A stretch of 32,156 nt of DNA from an uncultured beta proteobacterium (GCA_903886975.1 CAISOB010000072.1:1-32156), one strand, 5' to 3'. Positions 1 to 8,428 are shown, counted from the stretch's first letter. A program made the numbers and translations. Notes: generated from the sequence alone by a model not told the origin.

Positions 1-41
1 ATCTGGTAACGTTCGTCTTGGGTGAGGTGTGAGTAATTCAT
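1..41 (-). CDS. IS30-family transposase, N-terminal fragment (cut by window edge)
   Basis: Reading leftwards from the ATG at 41-39 gives 13 residues, MNYSHLTQDERYQ, running off the window. This is the typical opening of IS30-family DDE transposases, which continue with a helix-turn-helix that recognises the element ends. Only the start codon region is present, so the catalytic domain cannot be checked. The element end must lie to the right of the ATG, probably within the next 100 bases, but I could not place the inverted repeat without its partner. The identification rests on a short but characteristic peptide. Confidence 0.7.
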   Translation of the reverse strand, partial: MNYSHLTQDERYQ

Positions 42-268
42 TCCAGGCAACTTTGACTTGGCGGTCTAGGGGGCCGGATGTTCTCACATCTCGCCCACTC
101 AACCCGTTAATCAGAGTTGCACTTCGAATTTGAACTCGCGGGGGCAATATATTGTGTCAAGTCGGAATTATAGACGGGCGTTGTTGCAAGGCGTCGCGCC
201 AAATTCAACCGAGAGCTGAGCGGGCGGAGAATCTCGATATTCCAATGGTATTGCTAGGCGATGCATAA

Positions 269-616
269 GTGAAGCAACTTCTCGTCTCCGCGTGCGGCGA
301 CCGGCAATTGATCGCACGGATTTGGCACGGCAAAACACGCGCCGAGGATGCGGAAGCATACCTCGCATTCCTGCGTGAAAGGGCGATTGCCGATTATCAG
401 GGCACGCCGGGCAATCGAGGAGTCTTTCTGCTTCGCCGTCTCGAGGGGGAAACCGCGCATTTCCTGACGATCACCCATCGGGAAAGCCTTGAGTCGATCC
501 GGGCGTTCGCGGGCGATGATATCTCTCGAGCGAAATACTATCCGATAGCTATTTCGCGAATTGCGCTTTATCGTTCGAGCGTGGACGACACAGCGGCGAA
601 AGGGAGGCGGCAGTGA
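269..616 (+). CDS. ABM-like (antibiotic biosynthesis monooxygenase fold) small protein
   Basis: A 115-residue protein from a GTG start. It has the ferredoxin-like alpha/beta ABM pattern: an early IARIWHGKT strand, a helix with AEAYLAFLRE, a central GVFLLRR strand, a HFLTITHRES strand, a SIRAFAG helix and a final KYYP segment before the last strand. Such proteins are usually small dimers, either haem- or cofactor-free oxygenases or orphan stress proteins, so the substrate is unknown. No signal peptide is visible. Its TGA overlaps the GTG start of the next gene (GTGA), which suggests translational coupling. The family is fairly clear from the pattern, the function is not. Confidence 0.72.
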   Translation: MKQLLVSACGDRQLIARIWHGKTRAEDAEAYLAFLRERAIADYQGTPGNRGVFLLRRLEGETAHFLTITHRESLESIRAFAGDDISRAKYYPIAISRIALYRSSVDDTAAKGRRQ

Positions 617-807
617 AACGGCGGATCATGCCCTACCCGTGTATCGGATACTGCATTATCGATAAACGCGGCTACTGCGTGGGCTGCGGCAGACCGCCTA
701 CGCTCGGCATGCCGGAGACGTGTGCGACGAAAGCGGTCGACACCAATGCGTTCGCGCCACGGGTATCTCCTGCGCAGGGCGACACCCGGCCCGAGGAGAA
801 GACGTAA
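613..807 (+). CDS. DUF1289-like small cysteine-rich protein, possibly truncated
   Basis: A 64-residue protein starting with a GTG that overlaps the previous stop codon. Near the N-terminus it has the motif PCIGYC followed by CVGCGR, giving a C-x3-C-x7-C-x2-C spacing typical of DUF1289 proteins, which are thought to bind iron-sulfur or zinc. The usual DUF1289 continuation after CGR (a helix with a DEIxxW motif) is absent. The rest is low-complexity and charged, so the gene may be degraded or divergent. The overlap with the ABM-like gene suggests the two are made together. Confidence 0.5.
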   Translation: MKRRIMPYPCIGYCIIDKRGYCVGCGRPPTLGMPETCATKAVDTNAFAPRVSPAQGDTRPEEKT

Positions 808-1030
808 TGACCGGTGAAATGCGACGGCGACAAAACGCTGAGCCCGCGCCGGTCCGCTAAGCTTCGACATTTGGAGTCCACTTTCGAGCCACTCGAGCGG
901 CTGGATCGAGTTGCCGGCCGCTTCCGATGTTCGCGGGAACCTCTCCCGTCCAAGTGCGTCTACGCGACTTCGAGGCGATCCGGGAAACCCTATCGTCATC
1001 ACCTGCGCTGAAGAACCGGGGGAAATGCGC

Positions 1031-1858
1031 ATGCAGATTTTCCGAGTCGTCATCGCCGCGTTAGCGGCACTTTCGATTTCCGTCCCGACCGCCATGGCGC
1101 AGCCGAAGTCCGGCGTCGACAAACTCTACATCCTCAATTGCGGCGAGGGTGTCGCCGGTGACGTTTCCCGCTGGTCGCCGGGCGTCAATGTCGGAAAGTC
1201 GATGGAATTTGCCGACAACTGCTACCTGATCCACCACACACAGGGTTGGCTGCTCTGGGATACCGGCGTCGCCGATGCCATCGCGGCCATGCCCGACGGG
1301 CTGGCTCCGGCCGATCCGCGGGCGGTACACTGGCACCGACCGAAGACGCTGGCGAGCCAGCTCGATCAACTCGCCGTCAGGCCAGGCGACATCAAGATCG
1401 TTGCGGTATCGCACACGCACCCGGACCACATCGGCAACGTGGAACTGTTTCCGCAGGCGATGCTGCTCGTGCAAAAAGCCGAATACGAATGGCCAGACGC
1501 CAACAACGGGCCACGCTTCAAGCCCGAACACCCGGTGACCGAGATCGAAGGCGATTACGACATCTTTGGCGACGGGAGCGTGACGCTCATCGCGACGCCC
1601 GGACACACGCCCGGCCACCAATCCCTGCTGGTCAAATTGCCGAAGACTGGCGCGATCGTGCTCTCGGGCGATGCAGCCCACTTCAGAAGCAACTGGGACA
1701 ATCGCGTCGTTCCTTCGATGAATGTCGACAAGGACAAGACCGTCGATTCGATGCGGCGCATCGCCGATGTAATGGCCAAGGAGAAAGCGCAACTGTGGAT
1801 CAACCACGACAAGGCGCAGCGCGATAGCCTGAAAATGGCGCCTGAATACTACGACTGA
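1031..1858 (+). CDS. Exported metallo-beta-lactamase-fold hydrolase, N-acyl homoserine lactonase-like
   Basis: About 275 residues. The N-terminus is a cleavable signal peptide (hydrophobic run AALAALSIS, cleavage after AMA), so the enzyme should be periplasmic. The metal-binding motif HTHPDH (H128, H130, D132, H133) and downstream TPGHTPGH and SGDAAH motifs complete the dinuclear zinc site. The arrangement resembles the AttM/AiiA lactonase branch, which opens acyl-homoserine lactone rings, but substrate cannot be deduced from the fold. I chose the ATG at 1031 because a GGGGG run at 1018-1022 is well spaced from it. The ATG at 1025 is the alternative. It stands alone, with no obvious operon partner. 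Confidence 0.85.
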   Translation: MQIFRVVIAALAALSISVPTAMAQPKSGVDKLYILNCGEGVAGDVSRWSPGVNVGKSMEFADNCYLIHHTQGWLLWDTGVADAIAAMPDGLAPADPRAVHWHRPKTLASQLDQLAVRPGDIKIVAVSHTHPDHIGNVELFPQAMLLVQKAEYEWPDANNGPRFKPEHPVTEIEGDYDIFGDGSVTLIATPGHTPGHQSLLVKLPKTGAIVLSGDAAHFRSNWDNRVVPSMNVDKDKTVDSMRRIADVMAKEKAQLWINHDKAQRDSLKMAPEYYD

Positions 1859-1914
1859 AGCCTGTCGCGCGACCGCTGAAGCGGACTATCGTCGAATTCT
1901 CACTCGCAGATCGG

Positions 1915-1947
1915 AGTTGGTATTTGAACCCGGCAAGTCCGTATAAT
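1915..1947 (+). promoter_or_regulatory. Candidate sigma-70 promoter of the pheC-like/ribA run
   Basis: A perfect TATAAT lies at 1942-1947, preceded by TTGGTA about 19 bases upstream. Transcription from here would leave a leader of roughly 80 bases before the ATG at 2037. The leader holds a small GGGC-GAGA-GCCC hairpin with a GNRA-type loop. The spacer is slightly long, so this is a prediction. Confidence 0.45.
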
Positions 1948-2036
1948 GATTCATAGGCGTCCCGGATTCGACGGGGCGAGAGCCCGACCTTGCAAGACCT
2001 GACATCCTTCCTTAAACACTTTCGTAAAACGAGGCA

Positions 2037-2813
2037 ATGATGAAACGACGCGCATGTCTTTGGCTTGGCTTGGCGCTCACGATGCAATACGCCGTCGCAC
2101 AGGATGTCCAGGTCTCTCGCCTGGACGCGGTTCAAAAAGCCGGCAAGCTTCGAGTCTGCACGCCGGGCGACTACCGGCCCTTCAGCCTCTTGCGTCCGGA
2201 CGGCGCCTATGAGGGAATCGACATCGACCTCGTCCAATCGGTCGCCAAATCACTGGGCGTCGAGGCGGAAATCGTCAAGACATCCTGGTCAACGCTGATG
2301 AAGGACTTCCAGGACAAGTGCGATGTTGCCGTAGGCGGGATATCCGTCACCCTCGACCGGCAGAAGTCCGCTTTCTTCACTTCCGCGTACATGGTCAATG
2401 GCAAGGCGCCGATAACGAAGTGCGAAAACGTTTCCAAGTTTCAAACCGTGGCCGATATCGATCAGCCCGGCGTAACGGTCATCGAGAATCCCGGCGGCAG
2501 CAACGAACGCTTCGCGCGTGCCAACTTCACCAAGGCCAAGATTGTCATTTACAGCGACAATACGACGATCTTCGACGAAATTCTCAAGGGTAATGCGGAT
2601 GTAATGATCTCCGAGTCCGTCGAAACCATCACCCAGCAGAAGCTTCGCCCGGGTCTGTGCGCGGTGAACCCCGAGAAGCCGCTTCAGTACGGCGAAATGG
2701 CCTGGCTCATCCCGCGTGGCGATACGGTTTTCAAGGCCTGGATGGATCAGTGGCTTCACCTTTCGAAAGCCACGGGCGAGTATGACCGCGTCGTAGCTCG
2801 CTGGCTTCGCTAA
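2037..2813 (+). CDS. Periplasmic PheC-like protein (cyclohexadienyl dehydratase / amino-acid-binding protein family), divergent copy
   Basis: 258 residues with a signal peptide ending near AVAQ, then a type II periplasmic binding fold. It is collinear with cyclohexadienyl dehydratase PheC: GDYRPFS, the SWSTLMKDF segment, GISVTLDRQ, ITKCEN, NPGGSNERFARAN, DNTTIFDEI and QWLH. PheC converts prephenate or arogenate to phenylpyruvate or phenylalanine in the periplasm. Compared with the second copy at 25253-26038, the TDAIETR stretch reads SESVETI here: the glutamate is kept, while the aspartate becomes Glu and the arginine becomes Ile. It may therefore be a dehydratase with altered specificity or a ligand-binding protein only. 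It lies 39 bases before ribA on the same strand. Confidence 0.8.
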   Translation: MMKRRACLWLGLALTMQYAVAQDVQVSRLDAVQKAGKLRVCTPGDYRPFSLLRPDGAYEGIDIDLVQSVAKSLGVEAEIVKTSWSTLMKDFQDKCDVAVGGISVTLDRQKSAFFTSAYMVNGKAPITKCENVSKFQTVADIDQPGVTVIENPGGSNERFARANFTKAKIVIYSDNTTIFDEILKGNADVMISESVETITQQKLRPGLCAVNPEKPLQYGEMAWLIPRGDTVFKAWMDQWLHLSKATGEYDRVVARWLR

Positions 2814-2852
2814 GTCGCATATGAATGGCGCGCCGACCGTTTCGAGGAATAC

Positions 2853-3620
2853 ATGAGCGAAGCTCCCTGCCTGAAGACCCTGACCGAAGTCTCGACGCTC
2901 GACCATCTCGTAATACGTGATCGTGATCACGACTGCGAAGGCTTTGGCAAGCATCATGTCTGCGTCAAGGTCGAAGCCGTTGCCGATCTGCCGACGCGAT
3001 TCGGTCATTTTCGCATCGTCGCTTTTTACAACAACCGCGATGCGAAGGAACACATCGCGATCGTGCATGGCGACGTGCTCGGACGCGAGAATGTCGTCAC
3101 TCGCCTGCACTCTGAATGTTTGACCGGCGACGCGCTCGGTTCACTGCGCTGTGATTGCCGCGACCAACTCGGCGTCGCCCTTACGCGAATTGCTCGCGAA
3201 CCTTGCGGCGTGCTCCTCTACCTGCGGCAGGAGGGTCGTGGCATCGGGCTTCTGAACAAGGTGCGAGCCTATGCGCTCCAGGATCGCGGCCTCGACACGG
3301 TCGATGCCAACCTGGCCCTCGGGTTTCGCGACGACGAGCGCGATTACGCGGTGGCGGCGCACATGCTCGCGAGTCTGACACTGCGATCGATCCGTCTGCT
3401 CACCAACAATCCGCGCAAGGTCGAGGAACTTCAGCGCTATGGCATCCGTGTTGTCGATCGCATTCCGCATGTCATTCCGGCGAACGACTACAATCGTTTC
3501 TACCTCGAAACCAAGGCCAATCGCTCGGGCCACTTCATCGACTTTGAGGGGAAGCCGCACGACACCGAGCAGGACGATCCGGTCGTGGTCGCGCCGGCAA
3601 ACGGTGATCTAGGCCGCTAA
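2853..3620 (+). CDS. ribA: GTP cyclohydrolase II (riboflavin biosynthesis)
   Basis: 255 residues. It opens GTP to 2,5-diamino-6-ribosylamino-4(3H)-pyrimidinone 5'-phosphate, the first step of riboflavin synthesis. The zinc cysteines are C89, C100 and C102 in the SECLTGD...RCDC motif. The RQEGRGIGL loop (125-133) and the later LTNNPRK motif bind GTP. It is longer than stand-alone E. coli RibA (196 residues), with about 30 extra residues at each end. No DHBP synthase domain is fused. The ATG at 2853 has a GAGGAA ribosome site. No FMN riboswitch is visible in the 39-base upstream gap, so it probably shares the upstream promoter. Confidence 0.93.
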   Translation: MSEAPCLKTLTEVSTLDHLVIRDRDHDCEGFGKHHVCVKVEAVADLPTRFGHFRIVAFYNNRDAKEHIAIVHGDVLGRENVVTRLHSECLTGDALGSLRCDCRDQLGVALTRIAREPCGVLLYLRQEGRGIGLLNKVRAYALQDRGLDTVDANLALGFRDDERDYAVAAHMLASLTLRSIRLLTNNPRKVEELQRYGIRVVDRIPHVIPANDYNRFYLETKANRSGHFIDFEGKPHDTEQDDPVVVAPANGDLGR

Positions 3621-3660
3621 GCGGGGCGACTTCCAGAGACACGGCGTGATCACGCACAGC

Positions 3661-4272
3661 ATGCACATCGCCATCCTCACCTTTGAAGGCTTCAACGAAC
3701 TCGACTCGCTGGTCGCGCTCGGCATCCTCAATCGCGTCACAAAGCCGGACTGGCGTGTCTCAATCGCCAGCCCAAGGACGCGGGTCCGGTCGATGAACGG
3801 CGTGGTGCTCGAAGCGCAGGCTTCTCTTGCGGAAGCGGCGCAGGCGGATGTGGTGATCGTCGGAAGCGGGGTGCAGACGCGGCGAATCGTTGCGGATGCG
3901 ACGTTGATGGCGCAATTGCAACTCGACCCGAGGCGGCAACTGCTTGGGGCTCAATGTTCGGGCACGCTCGTCTTGGCCAAACTCGGCTTACTCGACGCCA
4001 TTCCGGCTTGCACCGACTTGACCACCAAGCCCTGGGTTCAGGAAGCGGGGGTAAGCGTTCTGGACCAACCCTTTTTTGCCAGGGATAACATCGCCACGGC
4101 GGGCGGCTGCCTTGCGTCGCAGTATCTCGCGAGCTGGGTGATTGCCCGACTGGTGGGCATCGAAGCGGCCAAAGGTGCGATGCATTATGTCGCGCCGGTG
4201 GGCGAAAAGGACGAGTACATCGATCGCATGTTGAGAAATATCGCACCTTACTTGAGCGAGACGCCCGCCTGA
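3661..4272 (+). CDS. DJ-1/PfpI family protein (class I glutamine amidotransferase-like)
   Basis: About 203 residues with the flavodoxin-like fold of the DJ-1/PfpI family. It starts with the usual first strand MHIAILTFEGF and a LDSL segment. The nucleophile-elbow cysteine C99 lies in GAQCSGTLVLAKLGLL, and GGCLASQYLASWVI follows in the C-terminal half. Relatives include isonitrile hydratase-like enzymes, glyoxalase III and redox-sensing chaperones, and substrate is not deducible. I preferred the ATG at 3661, which aligns with family N-termini. An in-frame GTG at 3646 is possible. It follows ribA closely and probably ends that transcript. Confidence 0.85.
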   Translation: MHIAILTFEGFNELDSLVALGILNRVTKPDWRVSIASPRTRVRSMNGVVLEAQASLAEAAQADVVIVGSGVQTRRIVADATLMAQLQLDPRRQLLGAQCSGTLVLAKLGLLDAIPACTDLTTKPWVQEAGVSVLDQPFFARDNIATAGGCLASQYLASWVIARLVGIEAAKGAMHYVAPVGEKDEYIDRMLRNIAPYLSETPA

Positions 4273-4463
4273 CGATGTTTCCTCTTCCGATCGCTCGGCA
4301 GAAAGGCATCCGCCTTGGCAAAAACCGTGGGCGGACCACTGAACCAGCCGTCGAACGGAATGCGACGCTCTGCGGCCGGAGGCCGAAGGTTGTTAACAGG
4401 ACGCGACAAGCATGAGGTCAGCTGTCGGCAGCCTTGAATTAACGGTGTTCGATGACTGCGCAA

Positions 4464-4658
4464 GCCGATATCGTGGAACTGCGCCCCGATCCTGAGAATG
4501 TGGAGTTCCTCTTCGGTCACGCCATACGCGTCCCCGCTGATTGCTCAGAGATCGCGGCCTCGCTCCGAATGAAGCCGCGTCGACAAGTCGCGGTAGCCGA
4601 GCATGACCGACAATGACACATCGTAGGATGCGTCGAGAATCGCCATTTCAATTGTCAG
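4464..4658 (-). pseudogene. Remnant of an HD (HD-GYP-like) phosphohydrolase domain
   Basis: Reading the minus strand from about 4658 gives a clear HD-GYP-type domain start: EMAILDASYDVSLSVMLGY, then RDLSTRLHSER, an in-frame TGA at 4547-4545, then AYGVTEEELHILRIG and AQFHDIG. The first metal His (LHSER) and the HD pair (FHDIG) of the family are recognisable. After HDIG the family similarity stops abruptly and the frame runs on as unrelated sequence. With an internal stop and no start or C-terminal half, this is a dead fragment. It overlaps the 3' end of the sirtuin gene by a few bases on the same strand in another frame. Confidence 0.7.
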
Positions 4659-5521
4659 GCTTGTGGCGTTCTGATTGTTTGCCCGGATGCAATCAGATCG
4701 AGCAGGCCGGGCAGCGTATCAACTGCAGTCGCTGCGAAGCTCGCGTGGCAGTATTCGGCAAGACCCGTTGGCGTGGGATTGATTTCGATCACCTGCGCAC
4801 CTCGACCCAGAGCACGCCATGGCAAGCTTGCTGCGGGTTCGACTTCGAGCGATGCACCGACGGCGATCAGCAATTCGCAGTCCTCCACGGCGTCCCAGGC
4901 GGCCTCGATCACCTCCGGATCCAGCATTTCGCCGAACCACACGATGTCCGGGCGCAGCAGTGCGCCGCAGCATGGACAATGCGGCACCGGGCCAGTGCGC
5001 AATTCGATCGCCGCAAGATCCGAGCGATCGGCGTAACGATCACACTCGTCCGGATCGGCATAACCGCCACACACCGGACAGATTACCGGGGCTCGCTTCA
5101 TGGCAAACGCTGCGTCTTCATCGACGAAAGACTTAAGGCGCAGCAGATTGCCGTGCAGTTCGACGACATTCTGGCTGCCGGCACGCTGGTGCAAGCTGTC
5201 GATATTCTGAGTGATCACGGTCACCTTGACGCCGCGCCGCTCGAGGTCGGCGATGGCCAGATGACCGGCGTTCGGTCGTGCAGCACGGATTGATTCGGCG
5301 AGATGCACGTGCCAGTCCCAGACACGCTGCGGCTGCCGCCTGAACGCCGTGGGCGTGGCGATCTCCATCGGATCGGTATGCGCCCACAGGCCGGTCATGC
5401 GATCACGAAAGGTCGGGACGCCGCTTTCGGCCGACATTCCGGCGCCGGTAAAGATCACTACGGCGCGCGGATCGGCAAGCAGATCGGGATCGAACATCGG
5501 GCGAGTTCCAAGTCTTTCCAT
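4655..5521 (-). CDS. SIR2-family NAD-dependent protein deacylase
   Basis: 288 residues. It removes acyl groups from lysines, consuming NAD. Visible motifs in order: GAGMS (26-30) and the FRD loop for NAD, TQNID (104-108), the catalytic His in ELHG (H123), two zinc pairs C148/C151 and C182/C185, and GASLEVEPA near the nucleotide site. In the region where class III desuccinylases carry a Tyr-x-x-Arg pair, the residues are WDWHVH, so acyl preference is unclear. The start could instead be Met9. It lies 66 bases downstream of the DUF2461 gene on the same strand. Its last codons run into the broken HD gene, so its C-terminus may be recently altered. Confidence 0.9.
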   Translation of the reverse strand: MERLGTRPMFDPDLLADPRAVVIFTGAGMSAESGVPTFRDRMTGLWAHTDPMEIATPTAFRRQPQRVWDWHVHLAESIRAARPNAGHLAIADLERRGVKVTVITQNIDSLHQRAGSQNVVELHGNLLRLKSFVDEDAAFAMKRAPVICPVCGGYADPDECDRYADRSDLAAIELRTGPVPHCPCCGALLRPDIVWFGEMLDPEVIEAAWDAVEDCELLIAVGASLEVEPAASLPWRALGRGAQVIEINPTPTGLAEYCHASFAATAVDTLPGLLDLIASGQTIRTPQA

Positions 5522-5587
5522 GGGATGGCGGCGCGGTTGGAAAGTCCGTATTCTAATCCTCCCGCGCGCGCGCCTCTGTTTCGCCGG

Positions 5588-6262
5588 TCAGTAAGGCACT
5601 TCGAGCGCAGCGCAGAGAAACTTCATGAAGGGCGCCGACGAGGCGAACCTTTCGGCGGCGAGGTTTGGCAATCGAGGTCCCGTGACCTCGTCCAGGGTCA
5701 AGGAAGCAACGCCGATGAAGTCCTTCCGCAGCAGGTCTTCGATTGCCGGATGATCGGACGCATAGCCGCGGGGTGGCCGAATCAGGCTATCGCCCGATAG
5801 CGTCCACTGCGAGCCGAACCTTCTATCGTCACGCGCAGCGAACCATTGCTCCGGTTTCCGCGCGATGCGATCGCGTATCCGGCCCCGTGCATCGCTGTCC
5901 GGATGCCAGCAGCCGATGGCCAGGAAACATTCGTAGACGGCAATATGCACATAGAATCCTGGCGCGTGAACATCCTTGCCCACGTCGTGACGGAACTGGA
6001 TGCCGATATTGGTCTTGTACGGGCTCTTGTCACGCGAAAAGCGCGTGTCGCGAAACACGCGCATTAGCGATCCGCCCATCTTTCGGGGGTCCGCACGAAA
6101 GTGCGGCGCAAAATTCCTGAGCCGGGGCGCCATCGCTTCAATGAACGCCAGCGCCGGTTCGCGCACAAGTGATTCATAGCGCGGCTTGTTTTCCTCAAAC
6201 CAAGCCCGGTTATTGTTGGCTGTCAGTTCGTCGAGGAATTCAATAGTCGCTTTGGTAAACAT
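5588..6262 (-). CDS. DUF2461 domain-containing protein
   Basis: 224 residues with the characteristic DUF2461 pattern from the first residue: a FLDELTANNNRAWFEENKPRY start, FRDTRFSRDKSPYKTNIG in the centre, and an APGFYVHI strand. The molecular function of the family is not established. The protein appears soluble with no signal peptide. The ATG follows a TGGAGGTG ribosome site. It is probably co-transcribed with the downstream sirtuin, since only 66 bases separate them. Confidence 0.9.
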   Translation of the reverse strand: MFTKATIEFLDELTANNNRAWFEENKPRYESLVREPALAFIEAMAPRLRNFAPHFRADPRKMGGSLMRVFRDTRFSRDKSPYKTNIGIQFRHDVGKDVHAPGFYVHIAVYECFLAIGCWHPDSDARGRIRDRIARKPEQWFAARDDRRFGSQWTLSGDSLIRPPRGYASDHPAIEDLLRKDFIGVASLTLDEVTGPRLPNLAAERFASSAPFMKFLCAALEVPY

Positions 6263-6509
6263 CGAGGCACCTCCAGGAAATTGATTTGGCCGATCCAGCA
6301 GTGTTCATGGGTATCCATGTTGCACGAGGCCGCCGGGCGGCTCAAGGCCTATAAGCGTGGGGAATGTCACAGGCACAATGGAAACAACGAACACCTGTTG
6401 TAAAGCCATAGTGTGCGACGCATAATTCCCGCCGTCATCCACAACTCCGATGTGGCCCCTTGGATCCGCATCGTCGTCGACAACATCGTGCATAACGCAG
6501 GGAGGCCAT

Positions 6510-7007
6510 TTGGACTTTACGATCGAAGCAATGGCATCAGCAGACTGGGCCGATGTTCGGGCCATCTATCTCGACGGGATCGCCACCGGCCAGGCAACTT
6601 TCGAAATTGACGCTCCAACATGGGAACAATGGGATGCCGCCCATTTAACGATTTGCCGCCTTGTCGCTCGTCAGCGTGACCAGATACTTGGCTGGGCCGC
6701 GCTCAGTCCCGTCTCTCGCCGTTCTTGCTACGCCGGCGTCGCCGAAGTCAGCACCTACGTTGCCAAGGCAGCCTGCGGCCGGGGGCTGGGCAAGGCATTG
6801 CTGCAAGCGCTCATCGCCGATTCGGAGAGACACGGAATCTGGACCCTGCAAGGATCGACTTTCCCGGAGAACAGCGCCAGCCTGCAGATGCAGGCGAGTT
6901 GCGGCTTCCGCATTTTGGGAAAGCGCGAACGCATCGCCCGGCAGAATGGCGTCTGGCGCGACACGGTGATTACCGAAAGGCGAAGTGCTGTGATCGGACT
7001 GGATTAG
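6510..7007 (+). CDS. GNAT N-acetyltransferase, phosphinothricin acetyltransferase-like
   Basis: About 165 residues. The acetyl-CoA-binding loop reads RGLGKALLQALI, preceded by the EVSTYVAKAACG strand, and the C-terminal NSASLQMQASCGF segment is typical of the Pat/YncA branch, which acetylates amino acids or herbicide analogues. I chose the TTG at 6510 because an AGGGAGG site precedes it by 4 bases and the resulting N-terminus, MDFTIEAMASADWADV, fits family starts. The first ATG in the same frame downstream (6531) would cut the first strand. It stands alone between divergent and convergent neighbours. Confidence 0.85.
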   Translation: MDFTIEAMASADWADVRAIYLDGIATGQATFEIDAPTWEQWDAAHLTICRLVARQRDQILGWAALSPVSRRSCYAGVAEVSTYVAKAACGRGLGKALLQALIADSERHGIWTLQGSTFPENSASLQMQASCGFRILGKRERIARQNGVWRDTVITERRSAVIGLD

Positions 7008-7125
7008 GCCCCGCCACTGTTTCTCGACCGGCGCGATCGGGAATATCGGCGACCGATTGATGGTTCAGGACCAAGCCGAGATCGATCCGGCAACGGATAC
7101 CGGAATGCAAGGCCTGATCGGCGAT

Positions 7126-8424
7126 TCAGTCCGGCTTTGTCTCGAGAGCCCGGCGCAATTGTTCACGGTCGAGTTCGCCTTCCCACTTCGCGATGACGAT
7201 GGTGGCCACTGCGTTGCCGATCAGATTGGTCGGCGTCAGGCCTTCGGACAACAGGCGGTGCACACCGAGGATCAGGGCGACGCTGCTCACCGGTATCGTC
7301 CCGACCGTCGACAGGGTCGCCGCCAGCACGACGAACGCAGCGCCGGCCACGCCGGCGGCGCCCTTTGACGTGAGCAGCAGGACGGCGAGCAGGCCCAGCT
7401 GCTGATACAGGTCAAGCGGCGTATTGGTCGCCTGCGCGAGAAAGACCGTGACTGCGGCGAGATAGAGGCAGGTGCCGTCGAGATTGAACGAATAGCCGGT
7501 CGGAATGACCAGGCCGACGACGCTCGCTTTGCAACCGCAGGCCTCGAGCTTGGTCAGCATGCGCGGCAGGACCGATTCCGACGAGGTGGTCGCGAAGCAG
7601 ATCAGGATTTCCTCGCGAATGTAGCGCATCAATTTGAGCAGGCTGAAGCCGCAGACCCGGCATATCGGCGCGAGGATCAGGAAGATGAACACCAGGCACG
7701 TTACATAGAAGCAGATCAACAGTTTGCCCAAAGACCACAGCGTGCCCGCGCCGTATTTGCCGACAGTGAAGGCGATCGCCCCGAAAGCGCCGAGCGGCGC
7801 CGCCCACATGACGATGGCCACGGCGCCGAAAAGCATTCTCGAGACGATTTCGAGGATATTGACGAGCGGCTCGCCGTAATCGCCGAGCGCGACCAGCGTC
7901 GCTCCGAAGATGACCGACAGGAACAGCACCTGCAGGATATTGCCGTCGGTAAGCGCGCCGACGACGGTGCCCGGAATGATGTTCAGCAGAAAGGGAACGA
8001 CGCCCTGGGTCTGCGTCTGTGCGATGTAGCCCTTGACCGAACCGGTGTCGAGCGACGAGGCGCTGATGTTCATGCCGGCGCCGGGCTGCCACAGGTTGAC
8101 CATGACCAGGCCGATGATCAGCGCGACCGTCGTCAGCACCTCGAAATAGATCAGCGTCTTCAAGGCCACGCGTCCGACACGGGTCATGTCGTTCATCTTG
8201 GCAATGCCGAGGATCACGGTGCAGAAGATGATCGGCGCGATCAGCATGCGGATCATCTTGATGAAGGCATCGCCGAGCGGTTGCATGCTGGTGCCGGCCT
8301 GCGGGAAGAAATGACCGAGGAGGACTCCGGCGACCATGGCGATCAGCACCTGGATCCACAGCGTCAGATACCACGGCCGGCGTTTGCCGGCCGGCATCGC
8401 GCTTGTCGTTGCGCCGCTTGACAT
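7126..8424 (-). CDS. DctA/GltP-type dicarboxylate:cation symporter
   Basis: About 432 residues and strongly hydrophobic. It carries signatures of the DAACS family: IKMIRMLIAPIIFCTVILGI near residue 60, TTSSESVLPRM in re-entrant loop HP1, GYSFNLDGT in the conserved transmembrane segment, and GNAVATIVIAKWEGEL near the end. These match C4-dicarboxylate carriers (DctA) better than glutamate carriers. The ATG at 8424 has a GGAG site and sits only 4 bases after the stop of the upstream amidohydrolase, so the two form one transcript. The pairing suggests that it imports the acid made by that enzyme. Confidence 0.92.
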   Translation of the reverse strand: MSSGATTSAMPAGKRRPWYLTLWIQVLIAMVAGVLLGHFFPQAGTSMQPLGDAFIKMIRMLIAPIIFCTVILGIAKMNDMTRVGRVALKTLIYFEVLTTVALIIGLVMVNLWQPGAGMNISASSLDTGSVKGYIAQTQTQGVVPFLLNIIPGTVVGALTDGNILQVLFLSVIFGATLVALGDYGEPLVNILEIVSRMLFGAVAIVMWAAPLGAFGAIAFTVGKYGAGTLWSLGKLLICFYVTCLVFIFLILAPICRVCGFSLLKLMRYIREEILICFATTSSESVLPRMLTKLEACGCKASVVGLVIPTGYSFNLDGTCLYLAAVTVFLAQATNTPLDLYQQLGLLAVLLLTSKGAAGVAGAAFVVLAATLSTVGTIPVSSVALILGVHRLLSEGLTPTNLIGNAVATIVIAKWEGELDREQLRRALETKPD

Positions 8425-8428
8425 CGAG

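Noticed and set aside
1965..1995. tmRNA-like string GGATTCGACGGGGCGAG
   Set aside because: The 5' tmRNA motif has no matching acceptor-stem 3' end or tag reading frame nearby. It lies in the leader of the pheC-like gene.
4613..5293. Plus-strand ORF of 226 residues over the sirtuin
   Set aside because: Shadow of the sirtuin gene, with no domain pattern.
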